DNA from: CAWKDG01 sp963848355
GTDB lineage: Bacteria > Actinomycetota > Acidimicrobiia > Acidimicrobiales > UBA8190
Assembly (NCBI GenBank): GCA_963848355.1
Contig: CAWKDG010000002.1
Span: 372,001-436,000 of the forward strand
Direction of reading: 5' to 3'
DNA length: 64,000 bases
The translations under genes and the position numbers were made by a program. The first letter of the stretch is position 1, and each line of letters opens with the position of its first letter. Positions 42,859-51,664 of this stretch are shown piece by piece. Under the pieces are notes generated by a model, which had not been told where the DNA came from, did not search any database, and was given only the letters and a program-made list of their open reading frames with translations.

Positions 42859-43114
42859 GATCCATTTCTAGTGCTGGCCGGCACCCGATTCCACCGAATG
42901 GCGACGTCTGCCCGCTCACGAACCCGAACTGTAAATGCCGATCCAGACCGTGGCCTGGGCTCAGCGGTGAGGTCGGCCCAGTTAGCGCATGTTCGCGGTT
43001 ATGCGTGGCCGCATGGCCGGGTCGTCCGACTGTTGGTCCGTCGGTTTGACGAGCCGTATCGGCAAGGCGAACCAGTGCTCGCCGCCTCCCGAAACAGGAA
43101 CTTGCAGTCGGTCT

Positions 43115-43699
43115 CTAGCCGACTTCGGCGCCCGATGCGATGGCCTGGTTGAGGTCCTCGATGACGCGTAAGGGGTCGGTCACGTCGTCCCCTTTGAGGG
43201 CAGCGACGGTAAGTGTCTGGAGCGCTTCAACCAGCAACCTGGCCGCTGGGTCGGGGTCCTGGCGGGGTATCTCGCCCTTGTCCATGGCGTCGACCAGTCT
43301 CTGCCGGATGAAGTGTCCCCCCCACTTCTTGCCTTGGCCGTCGTACATCGCCAGGGTCGGCTCGACAAACCCCTCGCTGAGAAAAGCGCGTTCGGCGCCG
43401 AGGTCCTTCAGCGCCGCGAGATATGCTTCCAAACCACGGCGTACGTTGGTGAGAAAGTCCGCCTGGGGATCAACGGCTCGATCAGCTTGGTGGGCGGCGT
43501 CACCCCAAAGCTCCTCTTGGAGATCCCGGGCTACGTCGGCCTTGCTGGAGAAGTAATAGTAGAAGGAGCCTCGGCTCGTACCGGCTTGCTCGACGATGTC
43601 GTCCACCGCGGCGGCCCGGTATGACCGGGTTGCGAAGACTTCGCCTGCGGCAGTCTTGATCCGGCTGTGGTTATCGGGTTTGGGGGTTCGCCGGCCCAT
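43115..43699 (-). CDS. TetR family transcriptional regulator
   Basis: 194-aa regulator: NHSRIKTAAGEVFATRSYRA, then VDDIVEQAGTSRGSFYYYFSS is the HTH, SKADVARDLQEEL the helix 4 hinge. The C-terminal domain includes VRRGLEAYLAALKDLGAERAF, as in TetR_C ligand pockets. ATG 43699; a TATTAT-type -10 lies immediately upstream (minus strand), implying a short leader and scope for autorepression. Target genes unclear; the downstream methyltransferase is on the same strand, 256 bp away. Confidence 0.88.
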   Translation of the reverse strand: MGRRTPKPDNHSRIKTAAGEVFATRSYRAAAVDDIVEQAGTSRGSFYYYFSSKADVARDLQEELWGDAAHQADRAVDPQADFLTNVRRGLEAYLAALKDLGAERAFLSEGFVEPTLAMYDGQGKKWGGHFIRQRLVDAMDKGEIPRQDPDPAARLLVEALQTLTVAALKGDDVTDPLRVIEDLNQAIASGAEVG

Positions 43700-44192
43700 A
43701 GGTAAATAATACGACAATCCCCCGAGATAGTTCCGGGCAACCAGACGAATGGCACCTGGGACCGATGCCGCCTCGTCGGCGTCGACCGCAACGCGCCGGT
43801 CTCGATCGGGTTGGGCTGAAGACCTGGGTGGCCTCCCATTATCGATCGGCACCAGGTCCGCTTCTCGGGCCACTTCGATTTCGAGCCCTTCGCTCCACGC
43901 GTCGGCCATTCGTCGCCGGTGACGCGAAGCATCCCACGACAGACGAGTCGTGGGATTGCGTCGCCGGTGCCGTCAACCTTTGAGCTCCGCGGTGCTTGGG
44001 GGCTGACCCGCGGATCCCAAGGGCTGTTCGTCAAGCAATGTGCCCTATTGGTGACACTTTGTCAACCCCTATGGACACGCGCCATCCGTCACCCTCGGAT
44101 TTGGCCTGCACCCGTCCGCCGAAGGGTCGGCGCAGCGGTCGATTCCCGCACGGCGCTCGGGCGTGACCACCTCGGCATGTGTGTTTTGCGGG
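43700..44192. other. Intergenic, ~490 bp
   Basis: Holds the TetR promoter at its left end. The frames in it are open on both strands, but no protein family is recognisable, and no repeat copy is found. It could be decayed coding DNA. Confidence 0.4.
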
Positions 44193-44537
44193 TCATTCTT
44201 GCGCCTCGGCGGCCAACCGAGAGGCGAGTTGCCGAGACAAGCCAAGTTGTCGCCCCATTGCGCTGATGCTGATCCCCTGCTCGCCGCCCAGCACGAACAT
44301 CGCCAGGCGGACTCGATGGCGTGCCGCCGAGAACTCGGCGATGGCCTCGGTGACCTGACGAGGTCGGGCCGGACCCTTGATAATAGGGAAGATGTCGTCC
44401 AGGGATTCCCCTCGGTTTACCCGCGTCGCCAACTCGACGCTCGACTTCTTGTAGCGGTGAAGCACCTCGAAGAGATCATCGGTTCTGTCGACGAGGGTTG
44501 CCATGTCACGTACTAACCGCCTGCTTCCCTTTGTCAC
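44193..44537 (-). CDS. Small helix-turn-helix protein
   Basis: 114-aa protein, helical throughout. The C-terminal ISISAMGRQLGLSRQLASRLA is a helix-turn-helix of the MarR/IclR-like type, and the middle (RPRQVTEAIAEFSAARHRVRL) is a basic helix. It starts at GTG 44537, or ATG 44504 (MATLVDRTDD). Probably a DNA-binding factor; partner genes unclear. Its neighbours are unrelated. Confidence 0.55.
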   Translation of the reverse strand: MTKGSRRLVRDMATLVDRTDDLFEVLHRYKKSSVELATRVNRGESLDDIFPIIKGPARPRQVTEAIAEFSAARHRVRLAMFVLGGEQGISISAMGRQLGLSRQLASRLAAEAQE

Positions 44538-44880
44538 TTCTCTCCCTTGCGTTTGTAGCCATCAATGGAACCCCACCAGGGTACGTTTCCAGGACCGCTA
44601 AAGGGCACAGCCCGACCGTCAGCACGGCTGCAGTCACGGGGGTGAAATGCGCGTATCCAGGTGTGTGCCGCTTCGCTCGGGTCCGGGCTCGTCGGCGGGA
44701 GCAGGCCTAGGGAACGCAGAATCGGGGATACCGTGCCATCTGCCCCTGCCCGAGATCGGTGTCCTGTCCTCCCCACGGCCCGATGGTAATGGCCCTTCAG
44801 GCGACGACCGGTACCAGGAACGTGCGAGCGGTTAGTCGGGGCGGATCGATCACCAACTGCAGGAAGATGACGATGTCCTC
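44538..44880. other. Intergenic, ~340 bp, with a repeat remnant
   Basis: At 44711-44740, GGAACGCAGAATCGGGGATA matches the 5' motif of the dispersed repeat; the 3' motif is not found. No gene seen. Confidence 0.45.
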
Positions 44881-45162
44881 TCAGGCGTGCAGCGCGTCGT
44901 GCCTGAGCGCTTGCCTGAACGTCATGAAGGAGGGCCGCGGCTTTGGGAAGTTGCGCCTCACCAGGGCGAAGCCACCGAAGATTACTATGTCGCTCGCGAC
45001 AATGGCGCACAGCGCTCCGACCAGAACCCATGCGCCCGTATCGGTAATGAAGACCGAGACGAGGGAGCCAGCCAGGACTACAGCGGCGAGCAATGCGATA
45101 CGGAACCCCCAGACAGACATTTTCCAGTATGGGCAGCTGCGCAGTGCCGACTCGTTATCCAC
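44881..45162 (-). CDS. Small membrane protein, unknown
   Basis: 93-aa protein starting at GTG 45162 (VDNESALRSCPYWKMSVWG). Two transmembrane segments, IALLAAVVLAGSLVSVFIT and VLVGALCAIVASDIVIFGG, are followed by a basic C-terminus RRNFPKPRPSF...RQALRHDALHA, probably cytoplasmic. Earlier in-frame codons fall next to IS30-b and are not family-like. No function known. Confidence 0.6.
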   Translation of the reverse strand: MDNESALRSCPYWKMSVWGFRIALLAAVVLAGSLVSVFITDTGAWVLVGALCAIVASDIVIFGGFALVRRNFPKPRPSFMTFRQALRHDALHA

Positions 45163-45295
45163 ACCACATATCGTACGGGGCTGAGCTACCTGAGCAACAG
45201 GGTCGTTGGTCCTCTCTTCTGCGTCCCGTTCGGGCCGCCCCGAATATGCCGGTATCGGATGAGGTCCCTGGGCGCCTGATGGCACCGGTAATCGG

Positions 45296-46521
45296 GGCGG
45301 TCTCAACCAGTCGACGCAACAGCCTCGGCGAATGCCTCAGATGGTGACAGACCGCCGAGGGTTCGTCTAGGGCGCCCGTTGAGTTCTCGTGCGACAGCGT
45401 TGAGCTGTGCCTGGGAATAGCCGACAGTTCACTGTGCTTGGGGAAGTACTGACGCAAGAGGCCGTTGGTGTTCTCGTTCGATCCGCGCTGCCAGGGGCTC
45501 TTCGGGTCGCAGAAGTAAATCTGCACGCCGGTGTCCACGGTGAAGCGAACGTGCTCGGCCAGTTCCTTGCCTCGGTCCCAGGTGATCGAGCGCCGCAGCT
45601 CGGTGGGGAGGGTGACGATGCGCTTGGCCAGGGCCTTGCGCACCGCCGGCGCGCTCTTGCCGTCGGGGAGCCGGACCAACATGACGTAGCGGGTGGAGCG
45701 CTCCACCAAGGTGCCGATGGAGCGTTGGCCCTTGCCCGATATGAGATCGCCCTCCCAGTGCCCGGGCACGGCGCGGTCCTCCACCTGGGCCGGGCGCTCG
45801 GAGATCATCACCATGTCGTTGATGATCCCCTTGCCGCTCGGCTGGCGGGCCCCTTCGGGCAACGCAGGGCCCGGCCCTGGCACAGGCTGCGGTACAGCTC
45901 CTGGCGCAGCGCCCCTCGGCCCTGGACGAAGAGCGACATGTAGAAGGTCTCGTGGCTCACACGCATCTCCGGGTGCTTCGGATACGCCCTGGGCAACCGG
46001 TCGGCGATCTGCTGGGGCGACCAGCGCTTCTCTAGCTTGGCCTCCACCACCCGCCGGAGCCTCGGACAGGCGGCGAGCTTGGCAGTCTTCGGGCGTGGGG
46101 CCCCCAGGCGAGCAAGGGTGTGAGCGTCACACGCCCGGTAGGAAAGGCGCCCGCCGTTGGCTGCCACCTCCCTCGAGATCGTCGAGGGTGCCCGGCCCAG
46201 ACACTGGGCGATGTGGCGAAGAGATTCCCCGCCAGCGATGCCCTGGGAGATCACCTCGCGTTCGACCAACGACAGCCGCGCAGCGGACCACTCGGTCGGA
46301 ACGAGAGGCCGCACACCTCCCGTCCTGGCGATCAGGTCTCTGACGGCATCTGAAGAACGACCGATCGCCCTGGCGATGGGGCGCATGTACTGGCCGGCTT
46401 TATATCGGTCCCAGATCTCAGCTTGTTCAGCCGCTGAGAGCCACACCTCCATGGCGCACCTCCTGTTCGGCGACAGCATCTGCTGTCAGCCGAGGTGGTG
46501 CGTGGATCCCTTGAGACCGCC
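45296..46521 (-). mobile_element. IS30-family insertion sequence, copy b
   Basis: 1226 bp with imperfect inverted repeats GGCGGTCTCAACCAGTCGAC (left) and GGCGGTCTCAAGGGATCCAC (reverse of right). Flanks ATCGG and GGGTTCCCG reunite as the 5' motif of the dispersed repeat. Related to but clearly divergent from copy a. Its transposase gene is disrupted. Confidence 0.9.
45303..46452 (-). pseudogene. IS30-family transposase, two frameshifts
   Basis: Reads MEVWLSAAEQAEIWDRYKAG from ATG 46452 behind AGGAGG. Frameshift 1 is near 45860, where GRALRCPKG should continue ARQPSGKGIINDM. Frameshift 2 is near 45421, where SELS should continue GYSQAQLNAVARELNGRP; one G is missing there. The DDE residues (GHWEGDLISG, ITWDRGKEL, SPWQRGSNENTNG) all lie in the middle piece. 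The corrected protein would be ~383 aa. Inactive as read; could be error-prone sequence. Confidence 0.85.
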
Positions 46522-46710
46522 GGGTTCCCGCTCACCCACATCTCAACCGGCTTTGCCAAACGTCGTCCCACGTGACCGCCGCCAAGCGGCGGTCACGCGC
46601 ACATATTCCGGAGGTCGAGTGATCCCGGACGGTCCGGTCTGGTCGTGGCCAGCGGTGTACGGCGTCGCGTCCTCACAGGACATCCATCCCAGTCCGGGTG
46701 TTCTGCGTCC
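46522..46710 (+). repeat. Dispersed ~200-bp repeat, copy interrupted by IS30-b
   Basis: The first bases (ACCGGTAATCGG) are at 45284-45295; the remainder starts GGGTTCCCGCTCACCCACAT. It includes the perfect palindrome GTGACCGCCGCC-AA-GCGGCGGTCAC at about 46572-46596 and the end CATCCCAGTCCGGGTGTTCT. It is a diverged member of the full-length group. Confidence 0.85.
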
Positions 46711-46898
46711 TTCGGATGACCAGAATCTGGTCAATGCGGGCATCCTGGTTCCAGCAAATCCGGGGCCGGTTCATCAGCCAAGTCAGCAGGCCGATTACAG
46801 GCGATCCAAGGCGGGTGGTGGTGGCTCGCCATCTCGTCGGAAATCACCCTCGCCGAACGAGAAGGCAACGAACTCGCCTCTTCGTACGTGAGAACATC

Positions 46899-47753
46899 AT
46901 GGGCGTGCGTCGACGGGTCATCGGCTTGGCTGCGATCCTTCTCTTGGTGCCGTTGACGGCCTGTAGTGGAGGAGGTGCCACCACAAGCGCCTCGTCCACC
47001 ACGCAGGCGAAAGGTCGGGCATCAATCCCTGTACAGTCTGGGTTCGATGGGGATGAGAACTTCTGTGCTCAACACCCTCTCAACGGACAGATCGAGTACC
47101 GGGTCAGTTCAGGCCGTGCGAGTATGCGGATTGCGGTCGGTGGGCTTCCATCCAATGCCTATGTCGGAATCGATTGGGTGAACAACACGGTCCGCGGTTA
47201 CCTCGTTGGATCGGTCAGAACGGACAACCGAGGCGATTCCGAACCCAATACAGTCAACCTCCTCCGCCCCGGAGAGACCCGTGGGTACAAGATCATTCTG
47301 ACTTCGCCTGACAATATCCATGTCGTGGGAAACTTGTGGCCCTGTGGTCCACCTCGAATGGGCACCTTGACGATCGCCAACGATCCAATGGTCACCGTCT
47401 CGCCCGATAGTGGCCTTGCAAATGGCCAGACGGTCACGGTTACGGTCAGCGGTTTCGGTGTCGGCAATAAGGTATTTCTGTCCGAGTGTGATCATGCCGA
47501 GGACGCAAACAGTCTCGGATGCGGCCAGCAACTTGCGGCACAGCCCTTCGCCATCACAGGTACCGCTCGGTCTGGTTTGACTAACTTTGCAGTGAGCGCA
47601 CGAGCGGCGGCGAATCCCATCGACACGAGGGTGAGCGCAGCCTGTGCTCAGTTCTGCGTAATCGTAGCGACGCAAGGCGTCAATGGTGCCTGGGCAGTTG
47701 CACGTATCGCATTTGGGTCATCTCAGCTTGTGAATCCCAACTCCGACCGGTGA
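46899..47753 (+). CDS. Lipoprotein with neocarzinostatin-like domain
   Basis: 284-aa exported protein: MGVRRRVIGLAAILLLVPLT then lipobox TAC, and a Ser/Thr-rich linker. Middle domain of ~150 residues is unknown. The C-terminal ~110 residues (MVTVSPDSGLANGQTVTVTV, LSECDHAEDANSLGCGQQ, SAACAQFCVIVATQGV) match the neocarzinostatin-family Ig fold with two Cys pairs. Probably displayed on the cell surface. Start ATG 46899; codon use is less GC-rich than in flanking chromosomal genes, fitting transfer. Confidence 0.75.
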   Translation: MGVRRRVIGLAAILLLVPLTACSGGGATTSASSTTQAKGRASIPVQSGFDGDENFCAQHPLNGQIEYRVSSGRASMRIAVGGLPSNAYVGIDWVNNTVRGYLVGSVRTDNRGDSEPNTVNLLRPGETRGYKIILTSPDNIHVVGNLWPCGPPRMGTLTIANDPMVTVSPDSGLANGQTVTVTVSGFGVGNKVFLSECDHAEDANSLGCGQQLAAQPFAITGTARSGLTNFAVSARAAANPIDTRVSAACAQFCVIVATQGVNGAWAVARIAFGSSQLVNPNSDR

Positions 47754-47920
47754 GTTCAGGAAGCAGATGATGTCCGACAGGGCCACTCGTCGACTGGCTT
47801 TCTCACTCGGAGGGGGTCACTCTGTAATGGGCGATACCGTGCGAATCGTGCATTTCGAGGGACCATGAAAGAGGCTTCGATCCTGACGGGTCGGATATCG
47901 ATCTGGCGACGGAGCTAGAG

Positions 47921-48123
47921 TGCGCGGTACTCGGGGTTCCCGCCTACCCAGATTCCATCGCTGGCCCTGCCGGACGTCGTCCCATGGGTCTGTCGTCAAG
48001 CGAGGGTCACGCGCCCATAATCGCGAGGTCGTGTGATCCTGGACAGTCCGGTCTGGTCGCTGTCAGCGGTGGATAGCGTCGCAGCGCCACCGGTTTTCCA
48101 TCCCGGTCCGGGTGATATCGCCA
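47921..48123 (+). repeat. Dispersed ~200-bp repeat, full copy
   Basis: Starts TGCGCGGTACTCGGGGTTCC, ends CCATCCCGGTCCGGGTGATA, with hairpin CGCTGTC-AGCGGTG-GATAGCG. About 70 bp earlier, 47826-47850 (GGGCGATACCGTGCG) is a degenerate second match. Confidence 0.88.
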
Positions 48124-48239
48124 GGCCCGGCTCGTTCGAAGACAAGCTCACCTCTTGCATCTTTGCCTCCTTCAGTTGGGGCAGGCGATTGGGACTTCGG
48201 TCCCTTCCGTAAGGGCATCCGTTCGTCCAAGATGGTTCG

Positions 48240-49454
48240 GTGAGGAAGCTTCCGAAGGCACTGTCAATCATCATGCTGGGCCTGGCCGTGGCCACCGGCG
48301 CTTGCACCAGCTCTCGCACAACGTCGCGGTCGACCACCACCTCCGGCACCACGTTGCCCAACTCGACTGCCCCCGGAGTCACGCCACCGGCGGGTACGAC
48401 GGTTCCCAGCGGGTTCGAACCCGCGTCGGTGACATTTATCTCGACTACAACGGGTTTCGTCATCGGCATCGACTCGTCGTGTCCGACCATCACCTGCGTT
48501 GCCTTGGCTCGAACAACCGACGACGGAACGAGCTGGACCGCGTTGCCCGCCCCACCAGCTGGGTACGTGTCCCACAGCGGGCAATCGTCGCCCACCGTGC
48601 CGGTGGTGAGCGAGGTGCGCTTTGCCGACGAGCTGGACGGCTGGATGTACGGTCCGTCCCTCTTCGCGACCCACAACGGCGGGGCCACCTGGCAGCGGGT
48701 GAACCTGGGCGGATCAGTCATCTCGCTGGAGACATCGGGTGGCACCGTGGATGCGGTGGTCTCCCCGTGCACCGGCGAGGAGGAATGCACGAGGCCGCTG
48801 CAGCTCTACCAGGCCAGTGCTTCCGGTGGCCGCTTCGTGCCGGTTCTTACCGGCCCCTCGGTGAACTCCAGTGCCACCACCGAGGACTTGTTGTCGCTCC
48901 ATGTCGCCGTGGGCTTCGCAGACCTGAGCGGGACAGACGCGTTGCCCGCAGCAGTCTATGCCACCGAGGACTTGGCTAAGCCGAGCGGCTGGAAGGCCTT
49001 CCCAGACCCCTGCGCCGTTGTCCAGGGCGACTTCCTGGTCGAGTTCGTTGCCCCCAACGCCACTAGCCTCTACACCCTGTGCAGCGGCTCCGGAGCGGCC
49101 GGTAGCGAGATGAAGTCGGTGGTGAAAACTACCGGCGGGAACAGCCGTGTGGCAGGTACCCCACCGGCGGCCGGTGACACCGAGGCATTGGCGGTGAGTC
49201 CGTTGTCCAACACCATGGTGGTGGCGGCCGCCTCGGGAGCCAGCTGGCTGTACCGCTCGATCGACGGAGGGAACAGCTGGACCACCGCCGAGACGTACAA
49301 CGACGGCGGCATCGGTTTCAATGATCTCGGGTTCACCACTTCCACCCAGGGCGTGGTGATCCACGGCTATCCGAATCCGCCGGATGACTTCGTGAGCACG
49401 TTGCTCATGACGACCAACGGCGGTGCCACCTGGGCCATCGTGCCCATCGCCTGA
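48240..49454 (+). CDS. Exported BNR/sialidase-like (Ycf48-like) beta-propeller lipoprotein
   Basis: 404-aa protein. Signal peptide RKLPKALSIIMLGLAVATGA then Cys suggests a lipoprotein, followed by a Thr/Ser-rich linker. Asp-box-type repeats TTDDGTSWTALP, ATHNGGATWQRV, RSIDGGNSWTT and MTTNGGATWAIV mark a propeller like that of photosystem II assembly factor Ycf48 or WD40/YVTN stress proteins. No catalytic sialidase residues recognised. Starts GTG 48240. Outside-facing, role unknown. Confidence 0.8.
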   Translation: MRKLPKALSIIMLGLAVATGACTSSRTTSRSTTTSGTTLPNSTAPGVTPPAGTTVPSGFEPASVTFISTTTGFVIGIDSSCPTITCVALARTTDDGTSWTALPAPPAGYVSHSGQSSPTVPVVSEVRFADELDGWMYGPSLFATHNGGATWQRVNLGGSVISLETSGGTVDAVVSPCTGEEECTRPLQLYQASASGGRFVPVLTGPSVNSSATTEDLLSLHVAVGFADLSGTDALPAAVYATEDLAKPSGWKAFPDPCAVVQGDFLVEFVAPNATSLYTLCSGSGAAGSEMKSVVKTTGGNSRVAGTPPAAGDTEALAVSPLSNTMVVAAASGASWLYRSIDGGNSWTTAETYNDGGIGFNDLGFTTSTQGVVIHGYPNPPDDFVSTLLMTTNGGATWAIVPIA

Positions 49455-49534
49455 GGGCGGCGAACTCTATACTCACGGTTTCGCCCACCCATCCCTAGAC
49501 ACTGGAACGGGTGGTACCGCCTGGGCTAGACCAA

Positions 49535-50332
49535 TCAACTTCGGGTCGCCACCACCAGGACGTGTCCGCCGTAGGGCTTGATCTCGATCGTGATGGCGGC
49601 CTCCATGAGAGTGGCGGCTGCGGCAGCTTCACCTAGTTCGGCCTCCAGCATCTCGCGCTGTTGGAGGACCGCGCCGAAGCCTGCGGCGACCTGTTCCGCC
49701 CAGTTCGGGATCTGGTCGTAACGAACGATGTCGAAACCGACTTGTTCAAGACGCGGCCGATAGTCTGGCACTGCATCCTCCCAAAATGGCAGCCCAGCGA
49801 CGCGTTCCGGGTCAAGCTCAAACGCCACGAATGCGAACCGTCCACCGGGCCGGAGAATCCTGGCAACCTCGGTCAAGGCTTTGGTCTTGTCGGGAACGTA
49901 TTGGAGGGCATCGACGCTCATTACGGCATCCGCTGACGCTGATTCAAGGCCGGTGTCGGCGAAGGTCCCCTGGCTGAACGTCGCCCGCCCGCCCATCCCA
50001 AGGGGAGCGACTCGCTCCGACGCTCGCCTGGCGGCCATCGGCGACAGGTCAATGCCTACAAGGCGAGCACCGGTCTCCTTCGCCGCCCACAGGCCCGGAC
50101 CGCCTGCCCCACACGCTATGTCCACAAGTAGTTCACCGGTCGTGACAGACAAGCCGTCGGTCAGTGACCGCAATTGCGCCAGAGGAAGAAAGCTGACGTG
50201 CGCAAACTCCTCCGGGTAGTCAGGTCCTGTGATGTGTTCCCGCCAGATCTGACGCAATGTCGGACTCTTACCCCATGCCGTGTAGAACGCTTCGTAACCG
50301 CTCGCAACGAGATCGGATGGGTCGGTTGACAC
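49535..50332 (-). CDS. Class I SAM-dependent methyltransferase
   Basis: 265-aa enzyme: SGYEAFYTAWGKSPTLRQIW N-terminus, motif I LLVDIACGAGGPGLWAA, motif II LVGIDLSPMAARRAS, motif IV DAVMSVDALQYVPD and post-motif EVARILRPGGRFAFVAFE. Similar to small-molecule C/O-methyltransferases of secondary metabolism; substrate unknown. GTG start. Converges with the BNR gene. Confidence 0.87.
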   Translation of the reverse strand: MSTDPSDLVASGYEAFYTAWGKSPTLRQIWREHITGPDYPEEFAHVSFLPLAQLRSLTDGLSVTTGELLVDIACGAGGPGLWAAKETGARLVGIDLSPMAARRASERVAPLGMGGRATFSQGTFADTGLESASADAVMSVDALQYVPDKTKALTEVARILRPGGRFAFVAFELDPERVAGLPFWEDAVPDYRPRLEQVGFDIVRYDQIPNWAEQVAAGFGAVLQQREMLEAELGEAAAAATLMEAAITIEIKPYGGHVLVVATRS

Positions 50333-50372
50333 TTGAGTACCCTACGTCTCGGCCCGGTCTTCCGGCGCCCCC

Positions 50373-50495
50373 AGGTAGCGCAGATTCGGGGATCCCGATA
50401 GGGCTATCCACCCGTGCCCGGTGGGCTGCGCCCGATTCGGATTGCCAGGCCAGATGGCCATCCGCCCGAGATCACCGTCGCTGAGCGATTGCGCG
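50373..50495 (+). repeat. Dispersed repeat, second-subfamily copy
   Basis: Starts AGGTAGCGCAGATTCGGGGA then TCCCGATAGGGCTATCCACC. The segment GATCACCGTCGCTGAGCG near 50471 is shared with the copy at 39565. The 3' end is not clear. Confidence 0.65.
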
Positions 50496-50567
50496 TGGGT
50501 CGATTCGGGGTCGAGTTCGTCGCCTTTGGCAGTAACCGCTTGTGTGAACGCATTTGTGCCCGGTCGC

Positions 50568-50774
50568 CTAACGCTCTTCGGTCTTTGACATTGACCGGGC
50601 CGCACGTCGATTTTCCTCTTGGATTTCGCGGTAGACCTCTTCGCGGTGAACGTCGATCGAAGAAGGTGCCTCAATGCCAATCCGTACGACGTCGCCGGAT
50701 ACGGAGACAATACGGACCCTAATGTCGTGCCCAATCATTACGCATTCTCCGGCCCCACGGGCAAGAACTAACAC
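50568..50774 (-). CDS. csrA: Carbon storage regulator CsrA/RsmA
   Basis: 68-aa RNA-binding translational regulator. Canonical layout: (M)LVLARGAGECVMIGHDIRVR, VVRIGIEAPSSIDVHREEVY, REIQEENRRAA. RNA-contact residues Leu/Arg in the first strand and the VHREEVY block are present. Start GTG 50774 gives the usual MLVL N-terminus; a GTG four codons earlier is also possible. Unusual features: RGAGEC instead of R-K-x-G-E-S and a longer C-terminal tail. It is the last of a possible LuxR-PilZ-hypothetical-CsrA string. CsrA usually controls flagellin synthesis together with FliW; no flagellar gene is in the window. Confidence 0.85.
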   Translation of the reverse strand: MLVLARGAGECVMIGHDIRVRIVSVSGDVVRIGIEAPSSIDVHREEVYREIQEENRRAARSMSKTEER

Positions 50775-50858
50775 GTCATCGGGCACTCGATGGCCCGCCT
50801 CGAACCCTCGGATGCTGTCGGCTTAGTTCCCTGTGCAGGGAATAACGACACCAGGCTG

Positions 50859-51188
50859 TTATCCATGTTCGCCTCGCATCTCCATGGCTATGACCTTGAA
50901 CTCCTTGCGCGCTGGTGCAGTACCAGTGACGCGCTCGATTTCGTCCCGGAACATCTCGGAAATTGCCTCGGAGTTTTCCAGTCCACCGTGCCAGAAGGAC
51001 ATCGCGACGATTTCCGGCCGGGTGCTGTCAGAGAGTAGGGCTAGGAATCCCAGGAACTCAGGAAGTTCTGAGAAGCGGGGCAGGACATCGTCATTGATCC
51101 GGCGCTCTACCTCGTCCATCTGGTCGGGCTCAGCGAAGAAGCCCACGGATCTGACGCTTACTGCCTGTTCTGTTCCGGTTTTGTCCAT
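50859..51188 (-). CDS. Small protein, dimeric alpha-beta-barrel-like, unknown
   Basis: 109-aa protein: VRSVGFFAEPDQMDEVERRI, LPEFLGFLALLSDSTRPEIV, AMSFWHGGLENSEAISEMFR and EFKVIAMEMRG suggest the ferredoxin-like fold of antibiotic-biosynthesis-monooxygenase-like proteins. ATG 51188 is only 4 nt after the PilZ stop, so the two are co-transcribed. TTG 51203, which would overlap the PilZ gene, is rejected. Function not known. Confidence 0.6.
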   Translation of the reverse strand: MDKTGTEQAVSVRSVGFFAEPDQMDEVERRINDDVLPRFSELPEFLGFLALLSDSTRPEIVAMSFWHGGLENSEAISEMFRDEIERVTGTAPARKEFKVIAMEMRGEHG

Positions 51189-51192
51189 CGAC

Positions 51193-51540
51193 TTACCAGG
51201 CAACCTTCATTAGCTCCATCGTGCTCAAGATTGCTCGCTCGGTTTCCGAGAGGCCAACGAACTCCAGCCCCGCTCGGACCGAGCCCTCGGCGCCGGGACT
51301 CATGTTCCTGACCCTTCCCATCAGACGGAGGGTGACCGAGTCTCCGACCGGGGCGTGAACCTCGATGGTCAGTCGGTGTCCGATGAGATCCCCTGGAACG
51401 TCGCCAAGAAGCTCTAGCCCGAGGCCGAGGACCGAGATGTCAATCACCCTGCATTCGTGCGCGGCATCGTCATCGGTGTATGTGCCCAACCAGCCTGAGG
51501 TGGCCATTCGAGGAACTCGCCTGCGTCGTCGGTCGTCCAT
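51193..51540 (-). CDS. PilZ domain (c-di-GMP receptor) protein
   Basis: 115-aa protein. The N-terminal Arg cluster DRRRRRVPR supplies the RxxxR, and ECRVIDISVLGLGLEL the D/NxSxxG motif, that bind cyclic di-GMP; LRLMGRVRNMSP and AGLEFVGLSETERAIL complete the fold. GAGGGG precedes ATG. A one-domain receptor that would act on a partner protein; adjacency to csrA points to motility or biofilm control (inference). Confidence 0.82.
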   Translation of the reverse strand: MDDRRRRRVPRMATSGWLGTYTDDDAAHECRVIDISVLGLGLELLGDVPGDLIGHRLTIEVHAPVGDSVTLRLMGRVRNMSPGAEGSVRAGLEFVGLSETERAILSTMELMKVAW

Positions 51541-51664
51541 GTTCCCCTCTCATTCCAGGCGCCATTTGCCTCGGCGCCGACGGTCGATCGGGGTCGGTTT
51601 TATCAGCTCCACCACAGGACAAAGCCCTGCTCGGTACATCTGCCTAGCGATCGAGGAGTCCCGC

